From Microbacterium sp. AG1240 (lineage in GTDB: Bacteria; Actinomycetota; Actinomycetes; Actinomycetales; Microbacteriaceae): 64,000 nt of DNA. The stretch spans positions 62,001 through 126,000 of the forward strand of contig NZ_RBXJ01000002.1 of the NCBI RefSeq assembly GCF_003635115.1, given 5' to 3'. Position 1 is the stretch's first letter, and each line of letters begins with the position of its first letter. Made by a program: the position numbers and the translations under genes. This document shows, one piece after another, positions 6,790 to 13,390 of the stretch. A model generated the notes under the pieces. It saw nothing but the letters and a program-made list of their open reading frames with translations. It searched no databases and was not told where the DNA came from.

Positions 6790-7764
6790 TCACCGGTCGC
6801 GGTGGTCTTCGGGGTGCAGTCTCGGACCGCGTCGCGGTTCGATCGCCCCGCTCGCGTAGATGAGTCGGATCACGCGCTGACGGTGACCCGCCCACGGGGC
6901 GAGCAGCTCCAGCATCCCGTCGTCATCGACCCGTGAGCCGGTGAGGGCGTATCCGACGTGATGGGCGAGGTGGTAGTCGCCGACGCTGACCGCATCGGGG
7001 TCGCCGAATGCCCGGATGCGTGTCTCGGCCGAGGTCCATGGTCCGACCCCGCGCAGACTCGTGAGCACGCGCTCGCGGTCGTCGGCATCGAAGGCGGATG
7101 CTGCGGCGCGCGCGATCGCGTCGCCGCGGCGGGCGGCCTCGACGATCGTGCGCGCCTGCGGAGGTTCGAGGCCTGCGCGGTGCCAGGCCCACGACGGCAC
7201 ATGGCGCCAGCCCTCGACCGTCGGGGGCACGAACATGGGCTTCGGTGTCGGTCCTGGCGCGCGCTCGCCGTACCAGGTGACGATCCGACGCCACGCCGCG
7301 AAGGCCTGCAGGCCGGTCACCTTCTGCTCGACGATCGCGCTGACGAGGGCGTCGAAGACGAGATCGGTGCGGCCGATGCGCAGATCGGGATTGCGGCGAT
7401 GAGTCTCGGCGATCAGCGGGTGCGGACCGGGATCGAATCCGGACGCCTCATCGTGCGCCCCGCAGAGCGCGGGAAGCTGGTCGAGGGCCCAGTCGGCGCC
7501 GGGTCCCCAGGCGGCGGCGCGCACGACACCGCCGGGTGCGCCCCGCAGGGCGAGGGTGGCGGGGCCGTCGGGCGTGCGACTCGTGCGCCAGATGACCGGG
7601 CCCGCGGTCGTCATCGTCGGGTCGCCGGCGCCGTGGCGCTGGGGCAGCACGGCCCGGGCGAGATCGAGCGGCTGCGACGGGCGGTACTCGGTCTCGCGGG
7701 GTCGCGGGTGCATCGGTCGGTCGTCGCGTGCGGTCGACCGCGCACGCACCCCGGTCGACCTCAT
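6790..7764 (-). CDS. DNA-3-methyladenine glycosylase, AlkA-like
   Basis: This 324-residue base-excision repair enzyme has an N-terminal region with the Y-R-P-S-Q-P-L-D-L motif typical of actinobacterial AlkA-like proteins, then a helix-hairpin-helix/GPD domain. The hairpin L-R-G-V-G-P-W-T-S-A (near residues 239-248) is followed by the expected catalytic aspartate in V-S-V-G-D-Y-H-L-A. It excises alkylated purines from DNA. The start at 7764 is preferred over ATG 7713 because TAGGGT lies six bases before it. It stands alone and is not joined to an Ada gene here. Confidence 0.87.
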   Translation of the reverse strand: MRSTGVRARSTARDDRPMHPRPRETEYRPSQPLDLARAVLPQRHGAGDPTMTTAGPVIWRTSRTPDGPATLALRGAPGGVVRAAAWGPGADWALDQLPALCGAHDEASGFDPGPHPLIAETHRRNPDLRIGRTDLVFDALVSAIVEQKVTGLQAFAAWRRIVTWYGERAPGPTPKPMFVPPTVEGWRHVPSWAWHRAGLEPPQARTIVEAARRGDAIARAAASAFDADDRERVLTSLRGVGPWTSAETRIRAFGDPDAVSVGDYHLAHHVGYALTGSRVDDDGMLELLAPWAGHRQRVIRLIYASGAIEPRRGPRLHPEDHRDR

Positions 7765-7770
7765 GCCGAC

Positions 7771-7776
7771 ACCCTA
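7771..7776 (-). promoter_or_regulatory. -10 element TAGGGT (minus strand)
   Basis: TAGGGT on the minus strand is separated by GTCGGC from the ATG at 7764. This decides between two in-frame starts of the glycosylase. Confidence 0.55.
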
Positions 7777-7903
7777 CGTCTGGTCGGCGACATCACGGCC
7801 GGCGGCCGACGCCGCCACGATCGTGGTCACCCCGAAGCCCCGTTCGACGACGCGAGTCGCGCGCGAAGCCTGCGCCGCAGCATCCGCCGGAGAGAAGCGT
7901 TGG

Positions 7904-8623
7904 TCAGAAGCGGTCAGGCGACGGAGTGCCGTGACCGTAGCGGATCGCGACGTCGGCGTGACGGTCGAAGCGGTAGCCGACGCCGCGGACGGTGCGGACG
8001 ATGTCTTCGTAGGCGCCGAGCTTCGCCCGGAGGCGCCGCACGTGCACGTCGATCGTGCGCTCGCCGGGGGCCTCGTCGTCGGTCGAGCCCTCCCAGAGCG
8101 ACGAGACCAGCTCGGTGCGCTCGATGGTGCGCCCCTCGCGCAGCACCAGGTACTGCAAGAGCTCGAACTCCTTGAACGTGAACGCCGCCGACTCGCCGTC
8201 GATGAGCACGCGCTTGCGCGAGATGTCGACCACGACGCCGCCGGGTGCGCGGTCCTCGTCGGCGGGGTCGTCTTTCGTGCGGGCGATCGCCGACGGCTCG
8301 TGCAGCGCCAGGCGCACGACGTCGACGTCGCGGCCGCCGGCGCCCACGGGGGCGAGGGCGACGGTCGCATACGTCTCGGCGGCGGGGGCGAGCTCGGTGA
8401 GGGTGCGGCGCAGGGCGTCGACGAGCACGCCGAGGCTGACGCCGGAGCTCGCGGCGGTCGCCTCGTCGATGCCGACGTAGAGGGCGAAGCCGCGCGGAGT
8501 CGTTCCGGCGGGGAGGGCGGCACGCGGGGCGGGAGCGACGGCGGCGGATGCTTCGTCGCCGGTCACCGCGCGGAGGTGACGGGTCTGAGTGGCCGGACGT
8601 TCGAGGAGAGCGGTGTTCGACAT
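7904..8623 (-). CDS. Winged-helix (OmpR/PhoB-type) transcriptional regulator without a receiver domain
   Basis: This 239-residue protein has a C-terminal OmpR-type DNA-binding domain: F-T-F-K-E-F-E-L-L-Q-Y-L-V near residues 145-157, the recognition region R-T-I-D-V-H-V-R-R-L-R-A-K-L, and the wing R-G-V-G-Y-R-F. The N-terminal 140 residues lack the Asp/Lys phosphoacceptor pattern of response regulators and form an Ala-rich domain of unknown fold. It is therefore not a normal two-component regulator, and no histidine kinase is nearby. Only a weak ribosome site (AGGA at 12 bases) precedes the ATG. A cysteine-rich leader peptide lies 183 bases upstream on the same strand, suggesting attenuation control linked to sulfur supply. 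Confidence 0.85.
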   Translation of the reverse strand: MSNTALLERPATQTRHLRAVTGDEASAAVAPAPRAALPAGTTPRGFALYVGIDEATAASSGVSLGVLVDALRRTLTELAPAAETYATVALAPVGAGGRDVDVVRLALHEPSAIARTKDDPADEDRAPGGVVVDISRKRVLIDGESAAFTFKEFELLQYLVLREGRTIERTELVSSLWEGSTDDEAPGERTIDVHVRRLRAKLGAYEDIVRTVRGVGYRFDRHADVAIRYGHGTPSPDRF

Positions 8624-8646
8624 GAGAGGTGGAGGTCCTTGCGTGG

Positions 8647-8672
8647 GAACCCGGGCTGAGCCTCGCGGGTTC
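8647..8672 (-). promoter_or_regulatory. Hairpin in the leader of the winged-helix gene
   Basis: GAACCCG (8647-8653) pairs perfectly with CGGGTTC (8666-8672) around a 12-base loop, in the untranslated stretch between the cysteine-rich leader ORF and the regulator start. It could be part of an attenuator or block the ribosome site. Confidence 0.4.
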
Positions 8673-8734
8673 GGAATGTGTGCGGGACGGCCGTGCGGGC
8701 CGGTGGCAAGACGGTCGGATACGCGTGATCGACG

Positions 8735-8750
8735 CGAGACCGATGTCTCG
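8735..8750 (-). promoter_or_regulatory. Hairpin downstream of the leader ORF
   Basis: CGAGAC (8735-8740) and GTCTCG (8745-8750) form a six-pair stem with a CGAT loop, 56 bases beyond the stop codon of the leader peptide in the direction of transcription. It is a candidate alternative structure for attenuation. Confidence 0.4.
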
Positions 8751-8805
8751 GGGACGAGCGCTCGAGGTTCAGATGTCGAGCGGCGTCCGGGCGGGGGTCA
8801 CCGAG

Positions 8806-8904
8806 TCAGCGACACATTCGACAGCACATCGCAACGCGGTCGGCCATCATGCCGACGGTTCCGTTCGCCTCCACGGCGGACAGAGTGCGTGCGTTGAGAG
8901 TCAT
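8806..8904 (-). CDS. Cysteine-rich leader peptide (putative attenuator)
   Basis: A 32-codon ORF begins at ATG 8904 and ends in R-V-A-M-C-C-R-M-C-R before the TGA. Three cysteines fall in the last seven residues. This resembles short actinobacterial leader peptides ending in R-V-A...C-R, and the polycysteine upstream ORFs described in mycobacteria, where ribosome pausing at Cys codons reports cysteine shortage. GGAG lies 12 bases before the ATG; an alternative start at 8922 adds six residues. The next gene in this direction is the winged-helix regulator at 8623, with hairpins between. Translation and control are inference. Confidence 0.55.
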   Translation of the reverse strand: MTLNARTLSAVEANGTVGMMADRVAMCCRMCR

Positions 8905-9164
8905 GCTGGCGATTATCTCCATCGAGGCGCGGCAGGTCAAGTCGAGGATCGGCCTCCGGTCGAGCGCTCTCCCTTCCGGCGGGGAGCGGGCGTCCTTCCT
9001 GCAGGCGACGTCGTGCATGGGGGAGGATGGCGTCGTCGGACGCGCGACGTCGACAGCATCCCGCTGCGCGTGCGTCCCGGCGGTGAGGGTGAGGCAGAAG
9101 TGATGGTGACCACTCCCGACGGGAGAAGCGAGACGTTCCGCGCCGACCGTGGGGACGTGACGCG
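8905..9164. other. Intergenic region before the beta-glucosidase
   Basis: No supported full-length gene is seen. It should hold the minus-strand promoter for the leader peptide and the plus-strand promoter for the beta-glucosidase, but no convincing -10 was found. A 21-codon ORF (ATG 9103 to TGA 9166-9168) overlaps the beta-glucosidase ATG by ATGA and could couple its translation; its product resembles nothing known. Confidence 0.4.
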
Positions 9165-10595
9165 ATGAGCGCGGGCAACGCCGACTACCGCGACAGCGGG
9201 CTCGTCTTCCCCGAGGAGTTCACGTTCGGATCGGCGACCGCGTCGTACCAGGTGGAGGGCGCAGCCCAGGAGGACGGGCGCCTTCCCTCGATCTGGGACA
9301 CGTTCAGCAGGACGCCCGGGCGGGTGTGGAACGGCGACACCGGCGACGTGGCGTGCGATCACTACCACCGGTGGGAATCCGACCTCGACCTGATGAAGGA
9401 TCTCGGGCTCGACGCCTACCGGTTCTCGATCGCCTGGCCGCGGATCGTGCCCGAAGGCACGGGCGCCGTGAATCAGGCGGGCATCGACTTCTATTCGCGC
9501 CTGGTCGACGAACTGCTCGAACGCGGCATCCGTCCCGTCGCGACGCTCTACCACTGGGATCTGCCGCAGCCCCTCGAGGACGCCGGCGGCTGGCCGGTGC
9601 GAGCGACGGCCGACGCCTTCGAGCGGTACGCCGAGATCATGGGCGCGGCGCTGGGCGATCGCATCCACACCTGGACGACCCTGAACGAGCCGTGGTGCTC
9701 GGCCTACCTCGGCTACGGCCAGGGCGGGCACGCCCCCGGGCGCGCCGAACCTGCCGCCGCGCTCGCCGCGGTGCACCACCTGAATCTCGCCCACGGGCGG
9801 GCGGTGCAGGCGCTAGGCGCCACCTCGACCGGCGACCCCGACTACTCCGTGACCCTCAATTTCCACGTCGCTCGCGGCCGCGGTCCGCAGGCCGCGGAGG
9901 CGGTGCGCCGCGTCGAGGCGCTCGCGAACCGCGCGTTCACGGGGCCGATGCTGCGCGGCGAGTACCCCGCCGACCTGCTGCAGGACACCGCATCCGTCAC
10001 CGACTGGTCGTTCGTGCAGGACGGCGACCTTGAGGCGATCCACCAGCCGATCGACGTGCTCGGGGTCAACTACTACTCGACCGTGACGGCGCAGCTGTGG
10101 GACGGCGTCTCGCCGCGTCAGATGAACGACGGGCACAAGGTCGTCGCCGGCGGCACCGCGTGGCCCGGGAGCGACGGGGTGCTCGAATTCCTCGAGCAAC
10201 CCGGCCCCTACACGGCGATGGGGTGGAACATCGCCCCCGAGGGGCTCGAGGAGCTGCTGCTGTCGCTGCGCGAGCAGTTCCCCGACCAGGCGCTCATGGT
10301 GACCGAGAACGGTGCCGCGTTCGACGACTCGGTCGCCGACGACGGCTCCGTACCCGACACCGACCGTCTCGACTATCTGAGGCGTCACTTCACGGCCGCA
10401 CACCGGGCGATGCAGCAGGGCGTCGACCTGCGCGGGTACTTCGTGTGGTCACTGCTCGACAACTTCGAGTGGGGCTACGGGTACGCCAAGCGGTTCGGCA
10501 TCGTGAGGGTCGACTTCGACACCCTCGAGCGCACCGTCAAAGACAGCGGCGCCTGGTACGGGCAGCTCGCCCGGACGGGAACTCTTCCTGAGTAG
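9165..10595 (+). CDS. Glycoside hydrolase family 1 beta-glucosidase
   Basis: This 476-residue enzyme is full length for GH1. The acid/base glutamate is in T-L-N-E-P-W at about residue 175, and the nucleophile is in V-T-E-N-G-A-A-F at about residue 381. The N-terminal [15 protein letters not shown] and the C-terminal [18 protein letters not shown] are classic family signatures. There is no signal peptide, so it acts in the cytoplasm on imported beta-glucosides or related disaccharides. No transporter or LacI regulator adjoins it. The start overlaps a short upstream ORF by ATGA. Confidence 0.95.
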   Translation: MSAGNADYRDSGLVFPEEFTFGSATASYQVEGAAQEDGRLPSIWDTFSRTPGRVWNGDTGDVACDHYHRWESDLDLMKDLGLDAYRFSIAWPRIVPEGTGAVNQAGIDFYSRLVDELLERGIRPVATLYHWDLPQPLEDAGGWPVRATADAFERYAEIMGAALGDRIHTWTTLNEPWCSAYLGYGQGGHAPGRAEPAAALAAVHHLNLAHGRAVQALGATSTGDPDYSVTLNFHVARGRGPQAAEAVRRVEALANRAFTGPMLRGEYPADLLQDTASVTDWSFVQDGDLEAIHQPIDVLGVNYYSTVTAQLWDGVSPRQMNDGHKVVAGGTAWPGSDGVLEFLEQPGPYTAMGWNIAPEGLEELLLSLREQFPDQALMVTENGAAFDDSVADDGSVPDTDRLDYLRRHFTAAHRAMQQGVDLRGYFVWSLLDNFEWGYGYAKRFGIVRVDFDTLERTVKDSGAWYGQLARTGTLPE

Positions 10596-10631
10596 GTCGG
10601 CGCCGCAGCATCCGCTCGTGCCGGTCGGGCG

Positions 10632-10637
10632 TAGCCT
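10632..10637 (+). promoter_or_regulatory. -10 element TAGCCT
   Basis: TAGCCT is followed by GGAGTG and the ATG at 10644. The GGAG is too close (two bases) to work as a ribosome site, so a leaderless start is more likely and ATG 10644 is preferred over GTG 10641. Confidence 0.6.
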
Positions 10638-10643
10638 GGAGTG

Positions 10644-10943
10644 ATGGCTGATCTGCGATTCACCGACGAGAAGGACGCCTCGCGGTACACACTGCACAAC
10701 GGCGACGATCTTGTCTCGGTGCTCGATTACCGCGACGACGGGCGCACGGTCGCGATGACCCGCGCCTACACGATCCCCACGTTCCGCGGGCACGGCTACG
10801 CCGGCGAGCTCGTCGAGCGTGCGGTCGCCGAGCTCGAGCGCGACGGCTCGCGTCGGGTGAGCCCGGTGTGCTGGTACGTGAGCGACTGGTTCGGCGCCCA
10901 CCCCGAGCGCGCCGGCATCCTCGAGACCCGCGCCGGAGTGTAG
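10644..10943 (+). CDS. Small GNAT-like acetyltransferase (NATD1/YjdJ type)
   Basis: This 99-residue single-domain protein has the compact GNAT form: Y-T-I-P-T-F-R-G-H-G-Y-A-G-E-L-V near residues 48-63 is the acetyl-CoA pyrophosphate loop, and S-P-V-C-W-Y-V-S-D-W-F is the conserved C-terminal segment of the NATD1/YjdJ group. These are putative N-acetyltransferases of unknown substrate. It is transcribed alone, shortly after the beta-glucosidase. Confidence 0.88.
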   Translation: MADLRFTDEKDASRYTLHNGDDLVSVLDYRDDGRTVAMTRAYTIPTFRGHGYAGELVERAVAELERDGSRRVSPVCWYVSDWFGAHPERAGILETRAGV

Positions 10944-10957
10944 ACGGGCCGTCGCCC

Positions 10958-10963
10958 TACACT
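10958..10963 (+). promoter_or_regulatory. -10 element TACACT
   Basis: TACACT, then GGCGAC, then GTG at 10970. This favours the GTG over the in-frame ATG at 10976 as the start of the DUF1622 protein. Confidence 0.55.
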
Positions 10964-10969
10964 GGCGAC

Positions 10970-11386
10970 GTGCACATGGAGGACGCCTTCACCGCCGTCG
11001 CGGTCGGATTCGAGTCGATCGGCGCGCTCGCCATGACGGCGGGCTTCGTGGTCGCGGTGGTTCTCGGCATCCGTTCCCTCCGCCGCGGCGAGGGCGGGTC
11101 GCGGGCCTTCACGGTGCTGCGCACGACCCTCGGCGGGGCGATCCTCCTCGGTCTAGAGGTGCTCGTGGCGGCCGACCTCATCCGCACCATCACGTCGAAG
11201 CCGTCGGTCGAGGACGCCCTCATCCTGGGCCTCATCGTGCTCATCCGCACCGTGCTGTCGATGTCGATCCAGATCGAGATCGACGGAGTGCTGCCGTGGC
11301 GCCGCGCTCTCCTCACCAGCGGAGGGCAGGTGGTCGCCGGGGCGGTCGCCCGTGACCGGGCCGCCGGCAGGGCCGCCGACGACTGA
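10970..11386 (+). CDS. DUF1622 family membrane protein
   Basis: This 138-residue protein has three hydrophobic helices. The segments V-L-R-T-T-L-G-G-A-I-L-L-G-L-E-V-L-V-A-A-D and I-R-T-V-L-S-M-S-I-Q-I-E-I-D-G contain the conserved polar and charged residues of DUF1622, a small family of unknown function. The C-terminal tail is Ala/Arg-rich and probably cytoplasmic. It stands alone. Confidence 0.8.
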   Translation: MHMEDAFTAVAVGFESIGALAMTAGFVVAVVLGIRSLRRGEGGSRAFTVLRTTLGGAILLGLEVLVAADLIRTITSKPSVEDALILGLIVLIRTVLSMSIQIEIDGVLPWRRALLTSGGQVVAGAVARDRAAGRAADD

Positions 11387-11464
11387 CCCGTCGCACGCGG
11401 GGCGTCAAGCCCCCTCGCGTCCGGTCGCCCTGCGGCCAGGGTGGAACAAACGAGAGGAGCGATG

Positions 11465-11701
11465 ATGAGCGATCAGAACCTGCCCGAGGGCGTCATCAAC
11501 GCGAACCCGCCCGGCGGCTACGAGAGCGGCGATGTCGCCGACGGTGAGACGGCGGAGCAGAACCGGGATGCTGCGGGCTCGCCCGGGCTCTCGGAGTCGG
11601 GGTTGTCCCCGCAGGGCGGCGACGAGCCGTCCGACCCCATCGAGTCCCCCGACGCCAGCCAAGGCGCCGACCCCGATCTCGCCGCTGACGAGGAGAGCTG
11701 A
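11465..11701 (+). CDS. Small acidic protein of unknown function
   Basis: This 78-residue protein is strongly acidic and Gly/Pro/Ser-rich with no hydrophobic core, so it is probably disordered. The AGGAG ribosome site favours the second of two adjacent ATG codons (11465). It lies one base upstream of the next small acidic gene, and the pair is almost certainly co-transcribed. No family is recognised. Confidence 0.7.
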   Translation: MSDQNLPEGVINANPPGGYESGDVADGETAEQNRDAAGSPGLSESGLSPQGGDEPSDPIESPDASQGADPDLAADEES

Positions 11702-11702
11702 C

Positions 11703-12044
11703 ATGTCCGAGAACCACGACACAGACCGCAACGAGGGAGTCGCCGCGAACGCCGACCAGGTTCCCGGGGCGGGTGCCTCCGCGGCCGACTCCTACGGCGG
11801 AGCGGTCTCGGACGAGCCGGCCCCCGTCACCGAGCCGGGTACGCAGAACGAGCCCGTGCAGGACATGCACGACACGACCGACGAGGACAAGATCATCGGC
11901 ATCGTCGCCCAGACCCGCCAGGACGTCGGCGGCAAGGGCGAGCGTCGCATCGCCGAGGTGCTGCGCCAGCGCTTCCGCGAGACCGGCGTCGACGTCGCCG
12001 ACGACCGCATCGCCGCCCTGGTCGCCGAGGTCGCCCGGGGCTGA
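11703..12044 (+). CDS. Small acidic protein with a helical C-terminal domain
   Basis: This 113-residue protein has a disordered acidic first half. The basic-acidic helical second half contains D-E-D-K-I-I-G-I-V-A-Q-T-R-Q-D, then R-R-I-A-E-V-L-R-Q-R-F-R-E-T-G-V and D-R-I-A-A-L-V-A-E-V-A. The C-terminal part looks folded, but no family is recognised. It follows the preceding acidic gene immediately and is followed by a large palindrome. Confidence 0.7.
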   Translation: MSENHDTDRNEGVAANADQVPGAGASAADSYGGAVSDEPAPVTEPGTQNEPVQDMHDTTDEDKIIGIVAQTRQDVGGKGERRIAEVLRQRFRETGVDVADDRIAALVAEVARG

Positions 12045-12065
12045 CGCGGTTCCGCGCAGCTCACC

Positions 12066-12151
12066 CCGTCGAGACCGCACGTTCTCGCCGAACCCGCACG
12101 TCTCTGCCGACGACGTCGTGCGGGCTCGGCGATACCGCGCGGTTTCGACGG
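12066..12151. repeat. Large symmetric palindrome after the acidic-protein pair
   Basis: Two nested stems are seen. Outer arms at 12066-12078 and 12139-12151 pair over 13 bases with one mismatch. Inner arms at 12086-12100 and 12117-12131 pair over 15 bases with one mismatch. The internal loops are equal (seven bases each side), so the whole 86 bases are symmetric about one centre. It begins 21 bases past the stop at 12044 and may serve as a terminator for the acidic gene pair. Confidence 0.6.
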
Positions 12152-12223
12152 AGTAGGGGCCGCATCCCGGCGCCGCGCGGGTGCTGCGCGGGGAGTCTGA
12201 ACGCACGTGTCGGAGGCGGCACG

Positions 12224-12229
12224 TACCGT
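12224..12229 (+). promoter_or_regulatory. -10 element TACCGT before sbcD
   Basis: TACCGT, then GTCGGT, then ATG at 12236. This predicts a leaderless sbcDC transcript. Confidence 0.55.
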
Positions 12230-12235
12230 GTCGGT

Positions 12236-13390
12236 ATGCGCATCCTGCACACGTCCGATTGGCACATCGGTCGGTCGTTCCACGGCCACAGCACGCTCGA
12301 CGCGTTGCGCGGCGTGCTCGACGCGCTGGTCGAGCAGGTGAGCGAGCACCGTGTCGACGTCGTGGTGCTCGCCGGCGACGTGTTCGATTCCGCGGCACCG
12401 GCGGCAGCCTGCTACTCGCTTCTCAGCGACACCCTCGTGAAGCTCTCCGACGCGGGGGCCCGAGTGATCGTCACGAGCGGCAACCACGACTCCGCCGCCC
12501 GCCTCGGTTTCCAATCCGCGCTCCTCCGGTCGGGCATCAGCGTGCTCACCGATCCTGCCGCCATCGGCGCCCCCGTCTCCATCGACGACGCCGACGGCCC
12601 CGTGCACTTCTACGGCATCCCCTACCTCGAACCGGCGATCGTGCGCCACCGGTGGGAGGGCGTCGAGCTGCGCAGCCAGGCCCAGACCCTCGGTCACGTC
12701 ATGGGTATCGTGCGCGACGACCTCGCCGAGCGCGGCGGCCGGTCGGTCGTCATCTCCCACTGCTTCACCGCGGGCGTCGAGGCCACGCCGGGGGTCGAGC
12801 GCGAGATCCGCCAGGGCGGTCTCGACGTCGTACCCGTGTCGGTCTTCGACGGCCCCGACTACGTCGCACTCGGACACATCCACGGCCGCCAGACCCTCTC
12901 CGACCGTGTGCGCTACGCCGGAGCGCCCCTGCACTACAGCTTCGGCGAGGGCGACAAGCCCCGCGGGGCGTGGCTCGTCGACCTGGATGCTGCGGGCCTG
13001 GCATCCGTCGCGTGGGTCGGTCTGCCCGTGCCCCGCCCTCTCGTGACGCTGCGCGGCACGCTCGACGAGCTGCTCGGCGACCCCCGGTTCGCCGAGCACG
13101 AGCAGTCGTGGGTGTGCGCGCAGTACACCGACCCCACGCCGCAGCTCGACCCGATGCGGCGCCTGCAGCAGCGGTTCACCCATTGCGCGACGGTGATGCA
13201 CGCGCCCGTCGGCGCGGTCGCCGACGACGGGCGCGACTACGCCGGGCGCGTCCGGGCGGCGCGTGACGACGTCGAACTGGTCGACGCCTTCCTCGCCCAC
13301 GTGCGCGCCGGCGAGGGCGCCTCCGCCGACGAGGTGGCCCTCATGAGAGAGGTCGTCGATGCCCGCACCCTGACCGAGGCGACGGCGTGA
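12236..13390 (+). CDS. sbcD: Exonuclease SbcCD subunit D (Mre11-like)
   Basis: This 384-residue metallophosphoesterase is the nuclease half of SbcCD, which cuts hairpins and DNA ends during replication-fork repair. The five phosphodiesterase motifs are present in order: S-D-W-H-I-G-R near the start, L-A-G-D-V-F-D, S-G-N-H-D-S-A, I-S-H-C-F and L-G-H-I-H-G-R. Length is normal. The stop overlaps the sbcC GTG (GTGA), so the two subunits are translationally coupled. Confidence 0.96.
   Translation: MRILHTSDWHIGRSFHGHSTLDALRGVLDALVEQVSEHRVDVVVLAGDVFDSAAPAAACYSLLSDTLVKLSDAGARVIVTSGNHDSAARLGFQSALLRSGISVLTDPAAIGAPVSIDDADGPVHFYGIPYLEPAIVRHRWEGVELRSQAQTLGHVMGIVRDDLAERGGRSVVISHCFTAGVEATPGVEREIRQGGLDVVPVSVFDGPDYVALGHIHGRQTLSDRVRYAGAPLHYSFGEGDKPRGAWLVDLDAAGLASVAWVGLPVPRPLVTLRGTLDELLGDPRFAEHEQSWVCAQYTDPTPQLDPMRRLQQRFTHCATVMHAPVGAVADDGRDYAGRVRAARDDVELVDAFLAHVRAGEGASADEVALMREVVDARTLTEATA

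Noticed and set aside
7777..7903. Short frames between the glycosylase and the winged-helix gene
   Set aside because: No start with a promoter or ribosome signal, and no conserved-looking product.
8629..9168. A 179-codon plus-strand frame before the beta-glucosidase
   Set aside because: It is antisense to the leader peptide, shows no motif and no ribosome site. Only its last 21 codons were kept as a possible coupling ORF.
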